A stretch of DNA of 64,000 nt from Paraburkholderia sp. PGU19. Lineage in GTDB: Bacteria > Pseudomonadota > Gammaproteobacteria > Burkholderiales > Burkholderiaceae. The notes beneath the pieces are model-generated. The model worked only from the letters and a program-made list of their open reading frames with translations. It made no database searches and had not been told where the DNA came from. Shown one piece after another: positions 17,688-28,342 of the stretch; position 1 is the stretch's first letter, and each line of letters starts with the position of its first letter. The position numbers and the translations under genes were made by a program. Location: contig NZ_AP023181.1 in the NCBI RefSeq assembly GCF_013426915.1, positions 558,001 through 622,000 on the forward strand. The letters run 5' to 3'.

Positions 17688-18560
17688 TCACGCACGTGAC
17701 TTCCTATCCCGTAACTGCAAAATCATAGGCGTAAAAATCAACTGCATAGCAAGCCCCATCTTGCCGCCAGGCACAACAATAACATTAGGCCGAGACATAA
17801 AAGAGTCATGCAACATCGTAAGCAGATAAGGAAAGTCGATACCTTTAGGCTTAGAAAACCGAATCACTACAAAACTCTCATCAGGCTGCGGAATCTCCCG
17901 AGCAGTAAAAGGATTAGAAGTATCAACAGTGGGAACACGTTGAAAATTGACATGCGTACGCGAAAACTGCGGACAGATGTAATTCACATAATCCGGCATC
18001 CGCCGCAAAATCGTATCAACGACAGCCTCATGCGAATAACCGCGCAGCGTCTGGTCACGATGCAGCTTTTGGATCCACTCCAGATTTATGATCGGCACAA
18101 CGCCGACGAGCAGATCCGCATGCTGTGCGATGTCGACCTTGCTGGTCACGGCCGCACCATGAAGCCCTTCGTAAAACATCATGTCCGTGCCCGGCGAAAT
18201 ATCCTCCCATGGCGTGAACGTCCCCGGGTCCTGCTTGTACACCACGGCGTCCGCTTCATCATGCACGTAGCGCCGGAACTTCCCGCCGCCTGAGTTCCCG
18301 TAGCTCGCGAACAGCTGCTCCAGTTCTTCGAGCAGATTCGCATCGGGCCCGAAGTGGCTGAAGTTGCGCACGCCGTCCCGCTCGCTCTGCCGCAGCGCTT
18401 CGCGCATGCCGAGCCGGTCGTACCGATGGAACGCATCGCCTTCGACAATCTGCGCATTAATCTTCTCCCTGCGAAAAATGTGCGTGAAGCTCCTCATGAC
18501 GGTGGTCGTGCCCGCGCCGCTCGACCCCGTTACGGCAACGATCGGATGTCTGACTGACAT
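17688..18560 (-). CDS. cbbP: Phosphoribulokinase CbbP
   Basis: 290 residues, the class I (proteobacterial) type. The P-loop is GSSGAGTTTV at about residues 12-21; FRREKINAQIVEGDAFHRYDR holds catalytic residues; MMFYEGLHGA is the Walker B-like segment. It phosphorylates ribulose 5-phosphate to the RuBisCO substrate ribulose 1,5-bisphosphate. Last gene of the cbbLSXFP operon, 28 bp after cbbF. Its 3' third, nearest palindrome A, has relaxed codon use with a plus strand unusually rich in A and C, while the 5' part is normal. Confidence 0.95.
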   Translation of the reverse strand: MSVRHPIVAVTGSSGAGTTTVMRSFTHIFRREKINAQIVEGDAFHRYDRLGMREALRQSERDGVRNFSHFGPDANLLEELEQLFASYGNSGGGKFRRYVHDEADAVVYKQDPGTFTPWEDISPGTDMMFYEGLHGAAVTSKVDIAQHADLLVGVVPIINLEWIQKLHRDQTLRGYSHEAVVDTILRRMPDYVNYICPQFSRTHVNFQRVPTVDTSNPFTAREIPQPDESFVVIRFSKPKGIDFPYLLTMLHDSFMSRPNVIVVPGGKMGLAMQLIFTPMILQLRDRKSRA

Positions 18561-18588
18561 GCGCTGTCTCCTTGTTGCAGATCAATTG

Positions 18589-19698
18589 TCAGACCGAGGT
18601 TTCCGGAAGGAACAGCGAGCGCTCACGAAAAAGCGGCGACGTGAAAGGCATGTCGATGCCAAGATCGTGCTCGCGGTGATACCGGCCAATCCGCGCCACT
18701 TCATTCGATGAGCCGAGTATCAGCGGCATGCGCTCATGGAACGTGCGCGGCGCGCCGTCGAGCACGCGCTCGCGGCCCGTCGTCGCCATGCCGCCCGCCT
18801 GCTCGACCAGAAAGCCGAGCGGGCTCGCATCGTAGACGGCGGACAGGCGGCCGCGCATCGCCGAGCGCGTCCGGTAGTCGCGCGGCATCAGGAACAGCCC
18901 GCCGCGCATCAGGATGCGATGCACTTCGGGCACCAGCGCGTCGCTCCAGCGCAGGCTGAAATCGCGCTCGCGGCAGCCCGCGCGGCCTTCGCGGCACTCG
19001 TGCACGTAGCGGCGCACGGGCGGCTCCCAGAAGCGCTCGTTGGATGCGTCGACGGCAATCTCGCCCGTCTCCTCGGGAATGCGGATCGACGGATGCGTGA
19101 GCATGAACTCGTCCGTCTGCCCATCGAGCGTGAAGCCGTGCGTGCCCTCGCCGAGCGTGATGACGAGCATCGTCGCCGGGCCGTAGATCGTGTAGCCCGC
19201 TGCCGCCTGTTCGCGGCCAGGTTGAAGGAACGGTGCACCGTACGCCTCGCCATAGGATTCGCAGTCCAATTCCCCGTAGGCTTCGGCTCGCGCGTCACCG
19301 CCGTTCACATCGCTGCCTTGCGACTGCACGCGCATCACCGAAAAGATCGATCCCGCCGTGCCATTGACGTCCGCATTCCACGGGCAGTTCAGCGGATCGA
19401 ATGCAAGCTGGTACTCGGGCGTGGCCGCATTGTCCATATGATCCGCGCGACCGTTACGCCCCGCCGCTTCGGCCAGCTTGCGGCGTCGCGTGGAATACGC
19501 GAGCACCGCGCCGCCCGCCACCGAATCCGCCTGCGCGCTGTCGCCCAGCGTGCCGCGCGCAAGCGCCGCGCCGATGGTCTTCACCGACGCCGCGACGTCA
19601 TGCAGCACGACCTGCAACGCGGTGGGCGGCCGCGTCGACATCAGATGGTCAGCGTCGCCGGCCAGGAACCTCGTGAGCGTGATGTTTGCGTGACGCAT
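18589..19698 (-). CDS. cbbF: Class I fructose-1,6-bisphosphatase
   Basis: 369 residues. It removes the 1-phosphate of fructose 1,6-bisphosphate (and possibly sedoheptulose bisphosphate) in the Calvin cycle. Family stretches: NCPWNADVNGTAGSIFSV (the metal-binding region, here with N rather than the usual D in DGSS-type motifs of other members), ATMLVITLGEGTHGFTLD and GFLVEQAGGMATTGRERVLD near the C-terminus, which binds substrate phosphate. It is followed by cbbP and preceded by cbbX. Confidence 0.92.
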   Translation of the reverse strand: MRHANITLTRFLAGDADHLMSTRPPTALQVVLHDVAASVKTIGAALARGTLGDSAQADSVAGGAVLAYSTRRRKLAEAAGRNGRADHMDNAATPEYQLAFDPLNCPWNADVNGTAGSIFSVMRVQSQGSDVNGGDARAEAYGELDCESYGEAYGAPFLQPGREQAAAGYTIYGPATMLVITLGEGTHGFTLDGQTDEFMLTHPSIRIPEETGEIAVDASNERFWEPPVRRYVHECREGRAGCRERDFSLRWSDALVPEVHRILMRGGLFLMPRDYRTRSAMRGRLSAVYDASPLGFLVEQAGGMATTGRERVLDGAPRTFHERMPLILGSSNEVARIGRYHREHDLGIDMPFTSPLFRERSLFLPETSV

Positions 19699-19707
19699 GA
19701 TGCTCTC

Positions 19708-20679
19708 CTACGAAGTGGGGAATTCTGGCGCGGCGCCGGGTTCCGTCTCGGCGCCGCCTGATTCGGAGAACACGCTGCTCGCGCGGATATCGGCGGCGCT
19801 CACCAGCGTCAACGCGGCGGGATCGGCGCTCGCGCCGCCGCCCAGCGCGTGTGCGAACAGGCGATTGGCCTGGCGCAGGCGCGCGCGGTCGAGCGCGTTG
19901 CGCACCGAGCGCGCGTTCGCGAAGTTCGGCTGACGCACGCGCCGCGCGAGGTAGTCCTCGAAAGCGCGGCGCGCGTCGGCGTCGAACCGGTAATGCATCG
20001 TGTCGAGCATGCGTTCGGCGATCAACAGCAGTTCGTCGGGTGCATAGTCGGGAAACGACAGATGGTGCGCAATCCGCGAGCGAAAGCCCGGATTGCTGCG
20101 AAAGAAGGTGTCCATCCGCGCGGCGTAGCCGGCCAGAATCACGACGAGATCGTCGCGCTGGTTCTCCATCGTCTGGAGCAGGATTTCGATCGACTCCTGC
20201 CCGTAATCGCGCTCGTTTTCCGGGCGATACAGGTAATACGCTTCGTCGATGAACAGCACGCCGCCCATCGCGCGCTTGAGGACTTCGCGCGTTTTCGGCG
20301 CGGTGTGGCCGATGTACTGGCCGACCAGATCGTCGCGCGTCACCGAAACCAGATGATTGCGGCGGATATAACCGAGCCGGAACAGCACGTCCGCCATGCG
20401 CAGCGCGACGGTCGTCTTGCCCGTGCCGGGATTGCCGCTGAAGCACATGTGCAGCGTTGGCGCGCCGCTTTCGATGCCGAGCGCTTCACGCGCGCGGCCC
20501 ACGAGCAGTTGCGCGGCGATTTCGCGGATGCGCGTCTTCACGGGCGCGAGGCCGACCAGATCGCGGTCGAGTTCGTCGAGCACATCGGCGATGCCCGACT
20601 CGCGAAAAAGCGCGAGCAAGTCGACTCGCGGCGCTTGCGCTTCCTCTTGCGCCAGTGGCTCCGTTACGACGGCGTTCAT
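19708..20679 (-). CDS. cbbX: Red-type RuBisCO activase CbbX
   Basis: 323 residues, AAA+ ATPase. Walker A is GNPGTGKT at residues 82-89, Walker B is [13 protein letters not shown], sensor-1 region [14 protein letters not shown], and [12 protein letters not shown] holds the arginine finger. CbbX forms a hexamer that pulls the C-terminus of red-type RuBisCO large subunits to release inhibitory sugar phosphates. Its place right after cbbS confirms that the RuBisCO here is the red type. The C-terminal tail of about 20 residues is Glu/Pro-rich and not conserved. Confidence 0.95.
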   Translation of the reverse strand: MNAVVTEPLAQEEAQAPRVDLLALFRESGIADVLDELDRDLVGLAPVKTRIREIAAQLLVGRAREALGIESGAPTLHMCFSGNPGTGKTTVALRMADVLFRLGYIRRNHLVSVTRDDLVGQYIGHTAPKTREVLKRAMGGVLFIDEAYYLYRPENERDYGQESIEILLQTMENQRDDLVVILAGYAARMDTFFRSNPGFRSRIAHHLSFPDYAPDELLLIAERMLDTMHYRFDADARRAFEDYLARRVRQPNFANARSVRNALDRARLRQANRLFAHALGGGASADPAALTLVSAADIRASSVFSESGGAETEPGAAPEFPTS

Positions 20680-20729
20680 GACGATGTCTCCCTGTTCGTG
20701 TTCTGGTTCGCTCTACCGGCGTGTCGCCG

Positions 20730-21131
20730 CTAGCGTGGCGCGGCGCGCACCGTCGTGAGCGAATAGCGCTGCACACGCGAGCGGTCGTCCTGGCGTCCCA
20801 GCACGAACGCCGGTTCCACATCCGGCCGGTTGACGATGAACGACAGCCGCATCGTCTCGAAGCCGCGCACCGAATCGAACGCATTCACCTTGATGTAGTG
20901 CTGCGGATACGCTTCGCGGCACCTCGTCACTTCCATCATCACGCCCACCGCGTCGCGCAGATCGAACATCGGCAGGCCCCACATTTCCCAGTACGTGTTG
21001 CGCGGATGCGGGTCATCGGTGAATTCGACCGAGCACGACCAGCCCTGGCTCAGCGCGTACTGGATCTGCAGGCGGATTTCGTCGTCGATCAGGTCGGGCA
21101 GGAAAGAAAACGTTCCCTGGGTGATACGCAT
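20730..21131 (-). CDS. cbbS: RuBisCO small subunit
   Basis: 133 residues, with the C-terminal extension of red-type small subunits. Recognisable: [16 protein letters not shown] at the N-terminus, [25 protein letters not shown] in the middle and [19 protein letters not shown]. Four copies cap each end of the L8S8 enzyme. The start is ATG 21131; the open frame extends further upstream into the gap after cbbL but without homology. Confidence 0.95.
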   Translation of the reverse strand: MRITQGTFSFLPDLIDDEIRLQIQYALSQGWSCSVEFTDDPHPRNTYWEMWGLPMFDLRDAVGVMMEVTRCREAYPQHYIKVNAFDSVRGFETMRLSFIVNRPDVEPAFVLGRQDDRSRVQRYSLTTVRAAPR

Positions 21132-21175
21132 GGCTGGCTCCTTGTTCGGATTCGGCGGGTACGGCGTTCTTTGGC

Positions 21176-22952
<1,777 letters not shown>

Positions 22953-22968
22953 TGGTACGACAGTTGCA
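22953..22968 (+). promoter_or_regulatory. Sigma-54 promoter of pqqA
   Basis: TGGTACG, four bases (ACAG), then TTGCA, an essentially perfect -24/-12 element with correct spacing. The expected start near 22979 gives a leader of about 98 nt before pqqA. The -24 half is identical to the H4MPT operon promoter at 4423. Confidence 0.85.
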
Positions 22969-23076
22969 TCAGCAACATGGGCCGAGGCGATTGGGCTTTT
23001 GCGTGCGTGCACGTGGGTGCTTTTTTCGCAATGGGACCGCCGTTTTGTTTTCTTCATTTGCTAAAGGAGGACGAAC

Positions 23077-23151
23077 ATGCAGTGGACTACCCCTGGATAT
23101 ACCGACATGCGTTTCGGGTTTGAAATTACGATGTATATCGCCACAAGGTGA
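23077..23151 (+). CDS. pqqA: PQQ precursor peptide PqqA (isolated gene)
   Basis: 24 codons, ATG 23077 to TGA 23149-23151, with a strong RBS AAAGGAGG at 23063-23070. The peptide begins MQWTTPGYTDMRFG and ends FEITMYIATR; the Glu and Tyr spaced by three residues (E-I-T-M-Y) are the two side chains that PqqE cross-links to make PQQ. Length and flanking residues match PqqA of other proteobacteria. Its partners pqqBCDE lie 11.8 kb away at 34982, while pqqA sits divergent to cbbL and next to palindrome B. A separate sigma-54 promoter at 22953 suggests independently controlled precursor supply. Confidence 0.93.
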   Translation: MQWTTPGYTDMRFGFEITMYIATR

Positions 23152-23281
23152 TAGCCCGTGCGGGGCCGGTTTTGGCGTTTGTTGCCGGGCCGGCCCCGTT
23201 TGTTTTTTGTGCGATGCCGCAAGCGGTTTTGTTTTTTTTGCTTTCGCGGCGTAAGTGTCGCTGGGCGGTGTGTTTGGCTTT
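23152..23281. repeat. G/T-rich leader of palindrome B
   Basis: About 130 bp rich in G and T on the plus strand, with T-runs (GGTTTTGTTTTTTTTGC) and ending in GGCTTTGCGCTGGCATCC, the terminal motif of the element. It mirrors the sequence before copy A. No gene is seen after pqqA here. Confidence 0.65.
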
Positions 23282-23942
23282 GCGCTGGCATCCGCGTTAC
23301 GTGTTTGCCGTTCAAGCGTCGCCCCTGTGCGGGGCGGCACCTACTTTTCTTTGCCGCCGCAAAGAAAAGTAGGCAAAAGAAAGCGGCTCACACCGCCAGT
23401 TCTTGTATTTGCCTGAGGGCCCCCAACCGGTCCTACGCTTCAACCGGCAACATTTCTGTTCGCGTTCGTCGCCAACGCTTCGAACAGAAGCCTCACCCAC
23501 TTCAGATACCCGCACACGAGCTGGCGGCAGCGAATGGTTTGTGCCGCCCAGGTGGCAAACTGTGTGTAGGTTGTCATACCGCACAGGTTACCGCCCTTAC
23601 CAGAAACACCAAACTTGCTTCTCAGTCCGGAGTGATGCGCCTATGGCGCGAAAGCCTACACACAGTTTGCCACCTGGGCGGCGGAGGAATGCCTGGCACG
23701 GCCTGCTGCGACGCGGGTGCGTGAAGCGGGTGAGGCGTCAATTCTGAGCGTTGGCAACGAACATGGGTCACGTGATTGCCGTTTGAAGTGTGGGACCGGT
23801 TGGGGCCCTCAGGCAGGAACTAGAATTGGCGGTGTTAGCCGCTTTCTTTTGCCTACTTTTCTTTGCGGCGGCAAAGAAAAGTAGGTGCCGCCCGCACAGG
23901 GGCGACGCTTGAAGCAAGCTAACAAATCGCGGATGCCACCGC
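23282..23942. repeat. 661-bp nested palindrome, copy B
   Basis: Same architecture and same total length as copy A. Outer arms are about 23282-23402 and 23817-23942, almost identical to those of A across the central ~90 bp. Perfect 28-bp inner arms lie at 23543-23570 and 23655-23682, identical in sequence to those of A, around an 84-bp centre that differs from A's. The hairpin CCTACTTTTCTTTGC...GCAAAGAAAAGTAGG is present in both outer arms. Small frames overlapping it look like chance. Together with copy A it brackets cbbPFXSL and pqqA. Confidence 0.93.
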
Positions 23943-24063
23943 AAAGGCCCAAAAAACCAAACCGGATGCCAGCGCAAAGCCAAAAGAACCAGACCGGAAC
24001 ACGAACACCACCGCAACAACAAACAAACCACAAAACTGCCTGCCGCCAAAGGCAAAAACCCAA
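23943..24063. repeat. A/C-rich trailer of palindrome B
   Basis: Plus strand strongly rich in A and C (CAACAACAAACAAACCAC). It contains an inverted extra copy of the terminal motif, GGATGCCAGCGCAAAGCC at 23962-23979. It is the mirror-image composition of the leader. No gene. Confidence 0.65.
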
Positions 24064-24669
24064 ATGATGATCCACGAAACCATCATCACAACATGCACGA
24101 GCGACGGTGTCGCCCACACCGCCCCGATGGGCATTCGTCACGACGAAAACGGCCTGACGATCCTGGCCCCTTTCAGGCCATCGAAAACCCTGGACAACGT
24201 GCTAGCCACCCGCGCAGCGGTAATCAACTTCACAACCGATGTCCGCATCTTCGCCGGTTGTGTAACCGGCACCCAACGCGACTGGCCGACAAGCCCGGCG
24301 ACCAAAGTCCCCAGCCTCAGGCTAAAAGAATCACTAGCCCACACCGAGCTAACCCTCGACCACATCACAGAAGACGACCCACAGCGTCCAGTCCTGCACA
24401 TGCGCTGCGTGCACACAGAAAACCACGCCCCATTCACAGGCTTCAACCGCGCCCAGGCTGCGGTAATAGAAGGCGCAATCCTCGTGAGCCGGCTTTTCAT
24501 GCTGCCCGCCGACAAGATCGACCGCGAAATGGCCTACCTTCAAATCGCCATCGACAAAACGGCCGGCCCGGACGAACTCACCGCATGGCAATGGATCACA
24601 GCAGCAGTAGAACGCTTCCGCACAACCGGCGACGCAGCCGACAAAAAAACCGCACCGCACTCGTCCTGA
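24064..24669 (+). CDS. DUF447 family protein, probable flavin-binding H4MPT/methylofuran biosynthesis protein
   Basis: 201 residues, DUF447 family, related to the FMN-binding split barrel. Conserved parts: GVAHTAPMGIRHDENGLTI at the N-terminus, AVINFTTDVRIFAGCVTG, and FTGFNRAQAAVIEGAILVSR. Archaea and H4MPT methylotrophs share this family; its reaction is not established. No good RBS is visible before ATG 24064. Codons are unusually rich in A and C (GTA, ACA, CTA, AAA) for this genome, matching the composition right of palindrome B. The next gene follows after 11 bp. Confidence 0.8.
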   Translation: MMIHETIITTCTSDGVAHTAPMGIRHDENGLTILAPFRPSKTLDNVLATRAAVINFTTDVRIFAGCVTGTQRDWPTSPATKVPSLRLKESLAHTELTLDHITEDDPQRPVLHMRCVHTENHAPFTGFNRAQAAVIEGAILVSRLFMLPADKIDREMAYLQIAIDKTAGPDELTAWQWITAAVERFRTTGDAADKKTAPHSS

Positions 24670-24680
24670 CGGAGACCTCG

Positions 24681-25388
24681 ATGACCGCATTGCTCGCAAG
24701 CGTCCGCTCAGCGGAAGAAGCGTTCGACGCAGCCGGCGCCGGCGCCGACCTCATCGATCTGAAGGAACCCCTCGAAGGCGCGCTCGGCGGCGTGTCGATC
24801 GATAACATCTGGCGCATCGCGCGCACACTGCGCTCGCGCTATCCGGTGAAACCCATCAGCGCGACAATCGGCGACCTGCCGCCCGATGCGCTCGACGCCA
24901 TCGCAGCACGCGTCGATGAAGTCGGCGAGACGGGCGTGGATTTCGTCAAAGTCGGCGTCGTGCCGGGACCGCACGCGCGCGACTGCCTCACGCGCATTGC
25001 TGGCTTGCACGCCAACGTGTTGCCCGTGCTGCTGTGCGACGACGGTGTCGATGCAGAACTCGTCGAGCATGCCATCTCTCTCGGCTTCGCAGGCATCGTG
25101 TTCGATACGGCAGGCAAGACGGGCCGCACGCTGCTCGATTGCATCGACCGCGCAACGCTCGCCCGCTACATCGCGACGATTCGCGCGTCGGGCGCAATGG
25201 CGTGCATCGCCGGATCGCTCGGCTGGACGCAACTCGACGCGATCCGCGCGCTCGCGCCCGATGTCGCCGGCTTTCGCACCGCGCTATGCGAGAACGGCCG
25301 CACCTCGCGCCTCGATCCGCGACGCGTCGCGCAATGGGCCGACGCGCTGCATCACGCGGCTCCCGTCGCGTCCACGGCTGCCGTGTAA
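24681..25388 (+). CDS. mfnB: (5-formylfuran-3-yl)methyl phosphate synthase MfnB
   Basis: 235 residues, UPF0264/MfnB TIM barrel. It condenses two triose phosphates (glyceraldehyde 3-phosphate) into the furan ring of methanofuran-type cofactors. The N-terminal MTALLASVRSAEEAF with DLIDLKEP, the VDFVKVGV strand carrying a catalytic Lys, and GIVFDTAGKTGRTLLD are typical. I start at ATG 24681, with GGAG upstream; the open frame runs on upstream only as an overlap with the DUF447 gene. Composition returns to normal GC-rich codons in this gene. Confidence 0.9.
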   Translation: MTALLASVRSAEEAFDAAGAGADLIDLKEPLEGALGGVSIDNIWRIARTLRSRYPVKPISATIGDLPPDALDAIAARVDEVGETGVDFVKVGVVPGPHARDCLTRIAGLHANVLPVLLCDDGVDAELVEHAISLGFAGIVFDTAGKTGRTLLDCIDRATLARYIATIRASGAMACIAGSLGWTQLDAIRALAPDVAGFRTALCENGRTSRLDPRRVAQWADALHHAAPVASTAAV

Positions 25389-25407
25389 AAAGTGCGCCAT
25401 CGCGCGC

Positions 25408-25998
25408 TCACACGGCCGATGCGTTCAACAGCCGCTCGCGTACCAGCGCGACGTCCGTCTTGCTGAACAGCTCGACTTCATAATTCGCCTCTTTCACATA
25501 GTGGACGAAGCTCGCGTCGATCACGCCGTTCGACGCGAGCGTCCCGAGCGGCACGTTCGCGCCGACCGGGCACGACTTCACCACCATCAGACGCTCGGCG
25601 TTCAGCGACGTCGACAGCCACGCGGCGAGACTGTCGGAGGTCGTGTCCCAGTTGGTCATCGAGTTGGGCGTGACGCGCATCAGGCTCACGGGCATCCACA
25701 CGGCAACCTTGCCCTTGCGCAGCGCGCGACGGATCAGTTCCTCGTTGGTCGCAAGCACCAGGTCTGGCAGCACGGCCTGCATCATCAGCGCGTACTGCGT
25801 CATCGCGAGCAGGCACATGTTGTGGGCGGCAAGATCGTCGAATTGCCATTCCTGCTGATACACGCGCACGCTGTCCGCAAAATCCCCGCCGCCCGGCACG
25901 ATCACCACGCGTCCGCCGCCAACCTCCCACAACTGCGTGAGCCAGTCCCGCAGCGACGGGTCGTGACTCAGGCTGCCCCCGATCTTCACCACCCACAT
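25408..25998 (-). CDS. mfnE: Amino acid kinase family protein, probable MfnE
   Basis: 196 residues with the amino acid kinase fold: N-terminal MWVVKIGGSLSHDP, VVIVPGGGDFADSVR, and TNWDTTSDSLAAWLS near residue 125. In archaea MfnE phosphorylates (5-aminomethyl)furan-3-yl methyl phosphate for methanofuran synthesis. GAGG 8 nt upstream supports the ATG at 25998; a longer frame has no similarity. It is the third gene of a leftward run (mfnD-like, mfnF, mfnE) and converges with mfnB. Confidence 0.8.
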   Translation of the reverse strand: MWVVKIGGSLSHDPSLRDWLTQLWEVGGGRVVIVPGGGDFADSVRVYQQEWQFDDLAAHNMCLLAMTQYALMMQAVLPDLVLATNEELIRRALRKGKVAVWMPVSLMRVTPNSMTNWDTTSDSLAAWLSTSLNAERLMVVKSCPVGANVPLGTLASNGVIDASFVHYVKEANYEVELFSKTDVALVRERLLNASAV

Positions 25999-26170
25999 GT
26001 CCGTTACCTCGCTCTCGTTCGATCTCACGGCGGCGTACCCGACAGCCGCAAGGGGCCGCCCGTCCGCGTCCGCCCTGCGCTCGCCGCGCCATCGCGAGTC
26101 TGTGCTGCCCAAGCCGCGCGCGCATCAATGGTGCTGCGCCCGGCGCGTCGCAGACCCGTTGCAGGCCGCT

Positions 26171-27271
26171 TCACGCGGCGTGCTGTTGCCGCCTCCTCGC
26201 CGTCATCAGCCATGCAACGGCGACGCTCGGCGCGCATGTCGCGATCCATTCGGCGGCGTCCGCTGGCGCGTTGCCCGCTATCTGCGTGAACGCGACGAAA
26301 TCCACGTAATCGCGCGCGTGGGCCTTCGCCAGCGCCGCCGCCAAAAAGCGCCCGCATCCCGCGCCGACGACGGGCGCACGCGCCAGCGAAGGATGCGCCG
26401 CGCACACCTGCTCGAAGCTCGCGCTGATCGCGCGCAATTGCGCGTCGCGCCATGTGTGCGCGAACTCGCGCCATTCGTCCTCAGTTGCGTCGCCCGCATC
26501 GCGGCCGATCGTTCTCGCGAGCCGCGCGCAGCTTGCCGGGATCGTCTTCGGTCCATTGTCGGCGCTCGGATGCTGGTCGTGCGGCGGCCACAGCTCGTCC
26601 GTCAGCCGGTAAATGTCGGCACTCGTCGCGAACCATTCGTTCATCACGCCTGCCGTCTCGCCACGAAACGCGATCCGATGCACGATGCCGCACAACGGCG
26701 TGCGGACGACGCCGTGATACGCCAGTTCGCCCGTCACGAGGCGCGTCGCGTCGCTGACGCCGCGCGCCGCGACACGCGCGTCGGCAACGGGCACGATGTC
26801 CGTCGTCGTGCTGCCGATATCGATCAGCACGCAATCGTGCATGCGGGTCGCGACATGTTGCGCCGTCGCCAGCCAGTTCGCCGACGCGACGGCCCGCCAT
26901 TGCGCGATGCTCTGCGCGGCATCCAGCCAGCCGGAAGCGCCTGCGAAAAACGCTGTATCGGCGCCGAGCCACGTAGCCAGCGCATCGACAAGCGCGCGCA
27001 CGCCATGCTCGCGGTCGGCGAACAGATCGACCATTTCTCCCGTCATCGTCACCGCGTGACGTGCGCTCGCGTGGGTGAGATCGGGCCAACGTTCAGCCGC
27101 CGAATCGATCGCGTGATGCAGATGGTCGAGCCCTTGCCATAGCGGACACGCCCATTGCGCGATATCGGTGACGACACCGTCCGCATCGACGCGCGACACC
27201 TTCACATGCGCGCCGCCGACGTCCCAGCCGAACACCGCAGGCCCGGCAATCTCAGACGCGGACGCGCTCAT
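26171..27271 (-). CDS. mfnF: Hydantoinase/oxoprolinase-like protein, probable MfnF
   Basis: 366 residues, ASKHA-type fold. Typical stretches: FGWDVGGAHVKVSRVD at the N-terminus, CVLIDIGSTTTDIVPV in the middle (second phosphate loop), and VVGAGCGRFLAAALA near the C-terminus. MfnF joins the furan amine unit with the glutamyl-tyramine unit in methanofuran synthesis. The ATG at 27271 overlaps the stop of the upstream ATP-grasp gene as ATGA. A 172-bp gap separates it from mfnE. Confidence 0.82.
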   Translation of the reverse strand: MSASASEIAGPAVFGWDVGGAHVKVSRVDADGVVTDIAQWACPLWQGLDHLHHAIDSAAERWPDLTHASARHAVTMTGEMVDLFADREHGVRALVDALATWLGADTAFFAGASGWLDAAQSIAQWRAVASANWLATAQHVATRMHDCVLIDIGSTTTDIVPVADARVAARGVSDATRLVTGELAYHGVVRTPLCGIVHRIAFRGETAGVMNEWFATSADIYRLTDELWPPHDQHPSADNGPKTIPASCARLARTIGRDAGDATEDEWREFAHTWRDAQLRAISASFEQVCAAHPSLARAPVVGAGCGRFLAAALAKAHARDYVDFVAFTQIAGNAPADAAEWIATCAPSVAVAWLMTARRRQQHAA

Positions 27272-28326
27272 GATCCCGCTCCGCATGCGGAAAACTTCGC
27301 GCCCGTTGCGCTGCCGGACGCCGAATCACGTAAGCGCGGCGCAACCCGCAGGCCGTGTGCCGCGAGCACGTCGGCAGCGAGATTGCGTCCGAGCCGCGCA
27401 GACAAGCCGGCATACGCGACGGTCGCGCGCGGGTTCACCTCGATCACGACCGGGCCGCGCACCGGATGCCACACGACATCGATACCAGCAAACCCACGCA
27501 AGCCGGGCAGCGACGCCGCGACCTGCTGCGCGAGCGCGTCGAGCGTGCGGCCTTGCGCGCTGTCGCGATCGATGCGGTCGATATCCACGCCGTCGAAGCC
27601 GACCACCTGCCCCGCATGGCCCGCCACGGGCGCCGCCACGTCGATCCTCTGCCGGTTGATGCTGACGAGCGTCGCGCCCGCTTGATCGCAGATCAGCGAC
27701 AAACTCAGCGCGTCGCCGTCCACCCACGCCTGCAACACCGTTTCACGGTCCGCCGCGCACCGCGCCGCATATTCGGCGCGTGCCGCGTCGGCGTCGTCGA
27801 ACACGAACGTATCGAGTCCGCCCGCGCCGTCGTCGGGCTTGACGACCCAGCGGTGCTGAGTGCGCGGATCGACCTGCGCGGGTTCGAGCGCAGGCGTCAC
27901 CGCAATACCGTGCGACGCGAGCCGCGCCGCCGTCGCACGCTTGCTCGACGCGAGCGCGATCGCTTCCTTCGTGCAGCCGATCCAGCGCGCGGGACCGACG
28001 GCGTCGGCGAGATCGAGCATCAGGCCATCGCATTCGGGCGCGACGATCCACGCGTAGTCGTGCTCGCGAGCGGCCCGTGAAACGAACTCCAGCATCGATT
28101 CGCCCGGCTTCGCGCGGCAATGCGCAACGTCTTCGGCGACATGCTCGAAGCGCGAACTCGCAAAGCTGACCTGCACGCCGTCGAGCTGCCGCAGATCGCC
28201 GACAATCGCATCGCGCATCACGCGCCCTTCGACGACCAACGCGCTCAGATCCGCGAGGCTGCTGCTGCCCGCGAGTTGCGCGTCGATGCCGCCGCCAGTG
28301 AGATACTCATAAACCCAGAGCTTCAT
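27268..28326 (-). CDS. mfnD: ATP-grasp ligase, probable tyramine-glutamate ligase (MfnD-like)
   Basis: 352 residues. N-terminal MKLWVYEYLTGGG is typical of the family; HRWVVKPDDGAGGLDTFVF binds ATP and VVIEVNPRATVAYAGLSARLG is the metal-binding motif. MfnD ligates glutamate to tyramine in methanofuran synthesis; the neighbouring mfn genes support this. A tyrosine decarboxylase (MfnA) is not in the window. Its start is only 16 bp from the start of the divergent HisA-like gene, so its promoter must lie within that gene. Confidence 0.72.
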   Translation of the reverse strand: MKLWVYEYLTGGGIDAQLAGSSSLADLSALVVEGRVMRDAIVGDLRQLDGVQVSFASSRFEHVAEDVAHCRAKPGESMLEFVSRAAREHDYAWIVAPECDGLMLDLADAVGPARWIGCTKEAIALASSKRATAARLASHGIAVTPALEPAQVDPRTQHRWVVKPDDGAGGLDTFVFDDADAARAEYAARCAADRETVLQAWVDGDALSLSLICDQAGATLVSINRQRIDVAAPVAGHAGQVVGFDGVDIDRIDRDSAQGRTLDALAQQVAASLPGLRGFAGIDVVWHPVRGPVVIEVNPRATVAYAGLSARLGRNLAADVLAAHGLRVAPRLRDSASGSATGAKFSACGAGS

Positions 28327-28342
28327 CAAGGAACGTCTCCGC

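Noticed and set aside
16860..17728. Several 60-105-codon frames in and around palindrome A
   Set aside because: They repeat similar peptides in mirror frames because the DNA is an inverted repeat; no RBS or codon bias, so not genes.
22964..23254. 96-codon frame overlapping pqqA
   Set aside because: It reads the pqqA region in another frame, is low-complexity Cys/Phe-rich and has no RBS; pqqA explains the region better.
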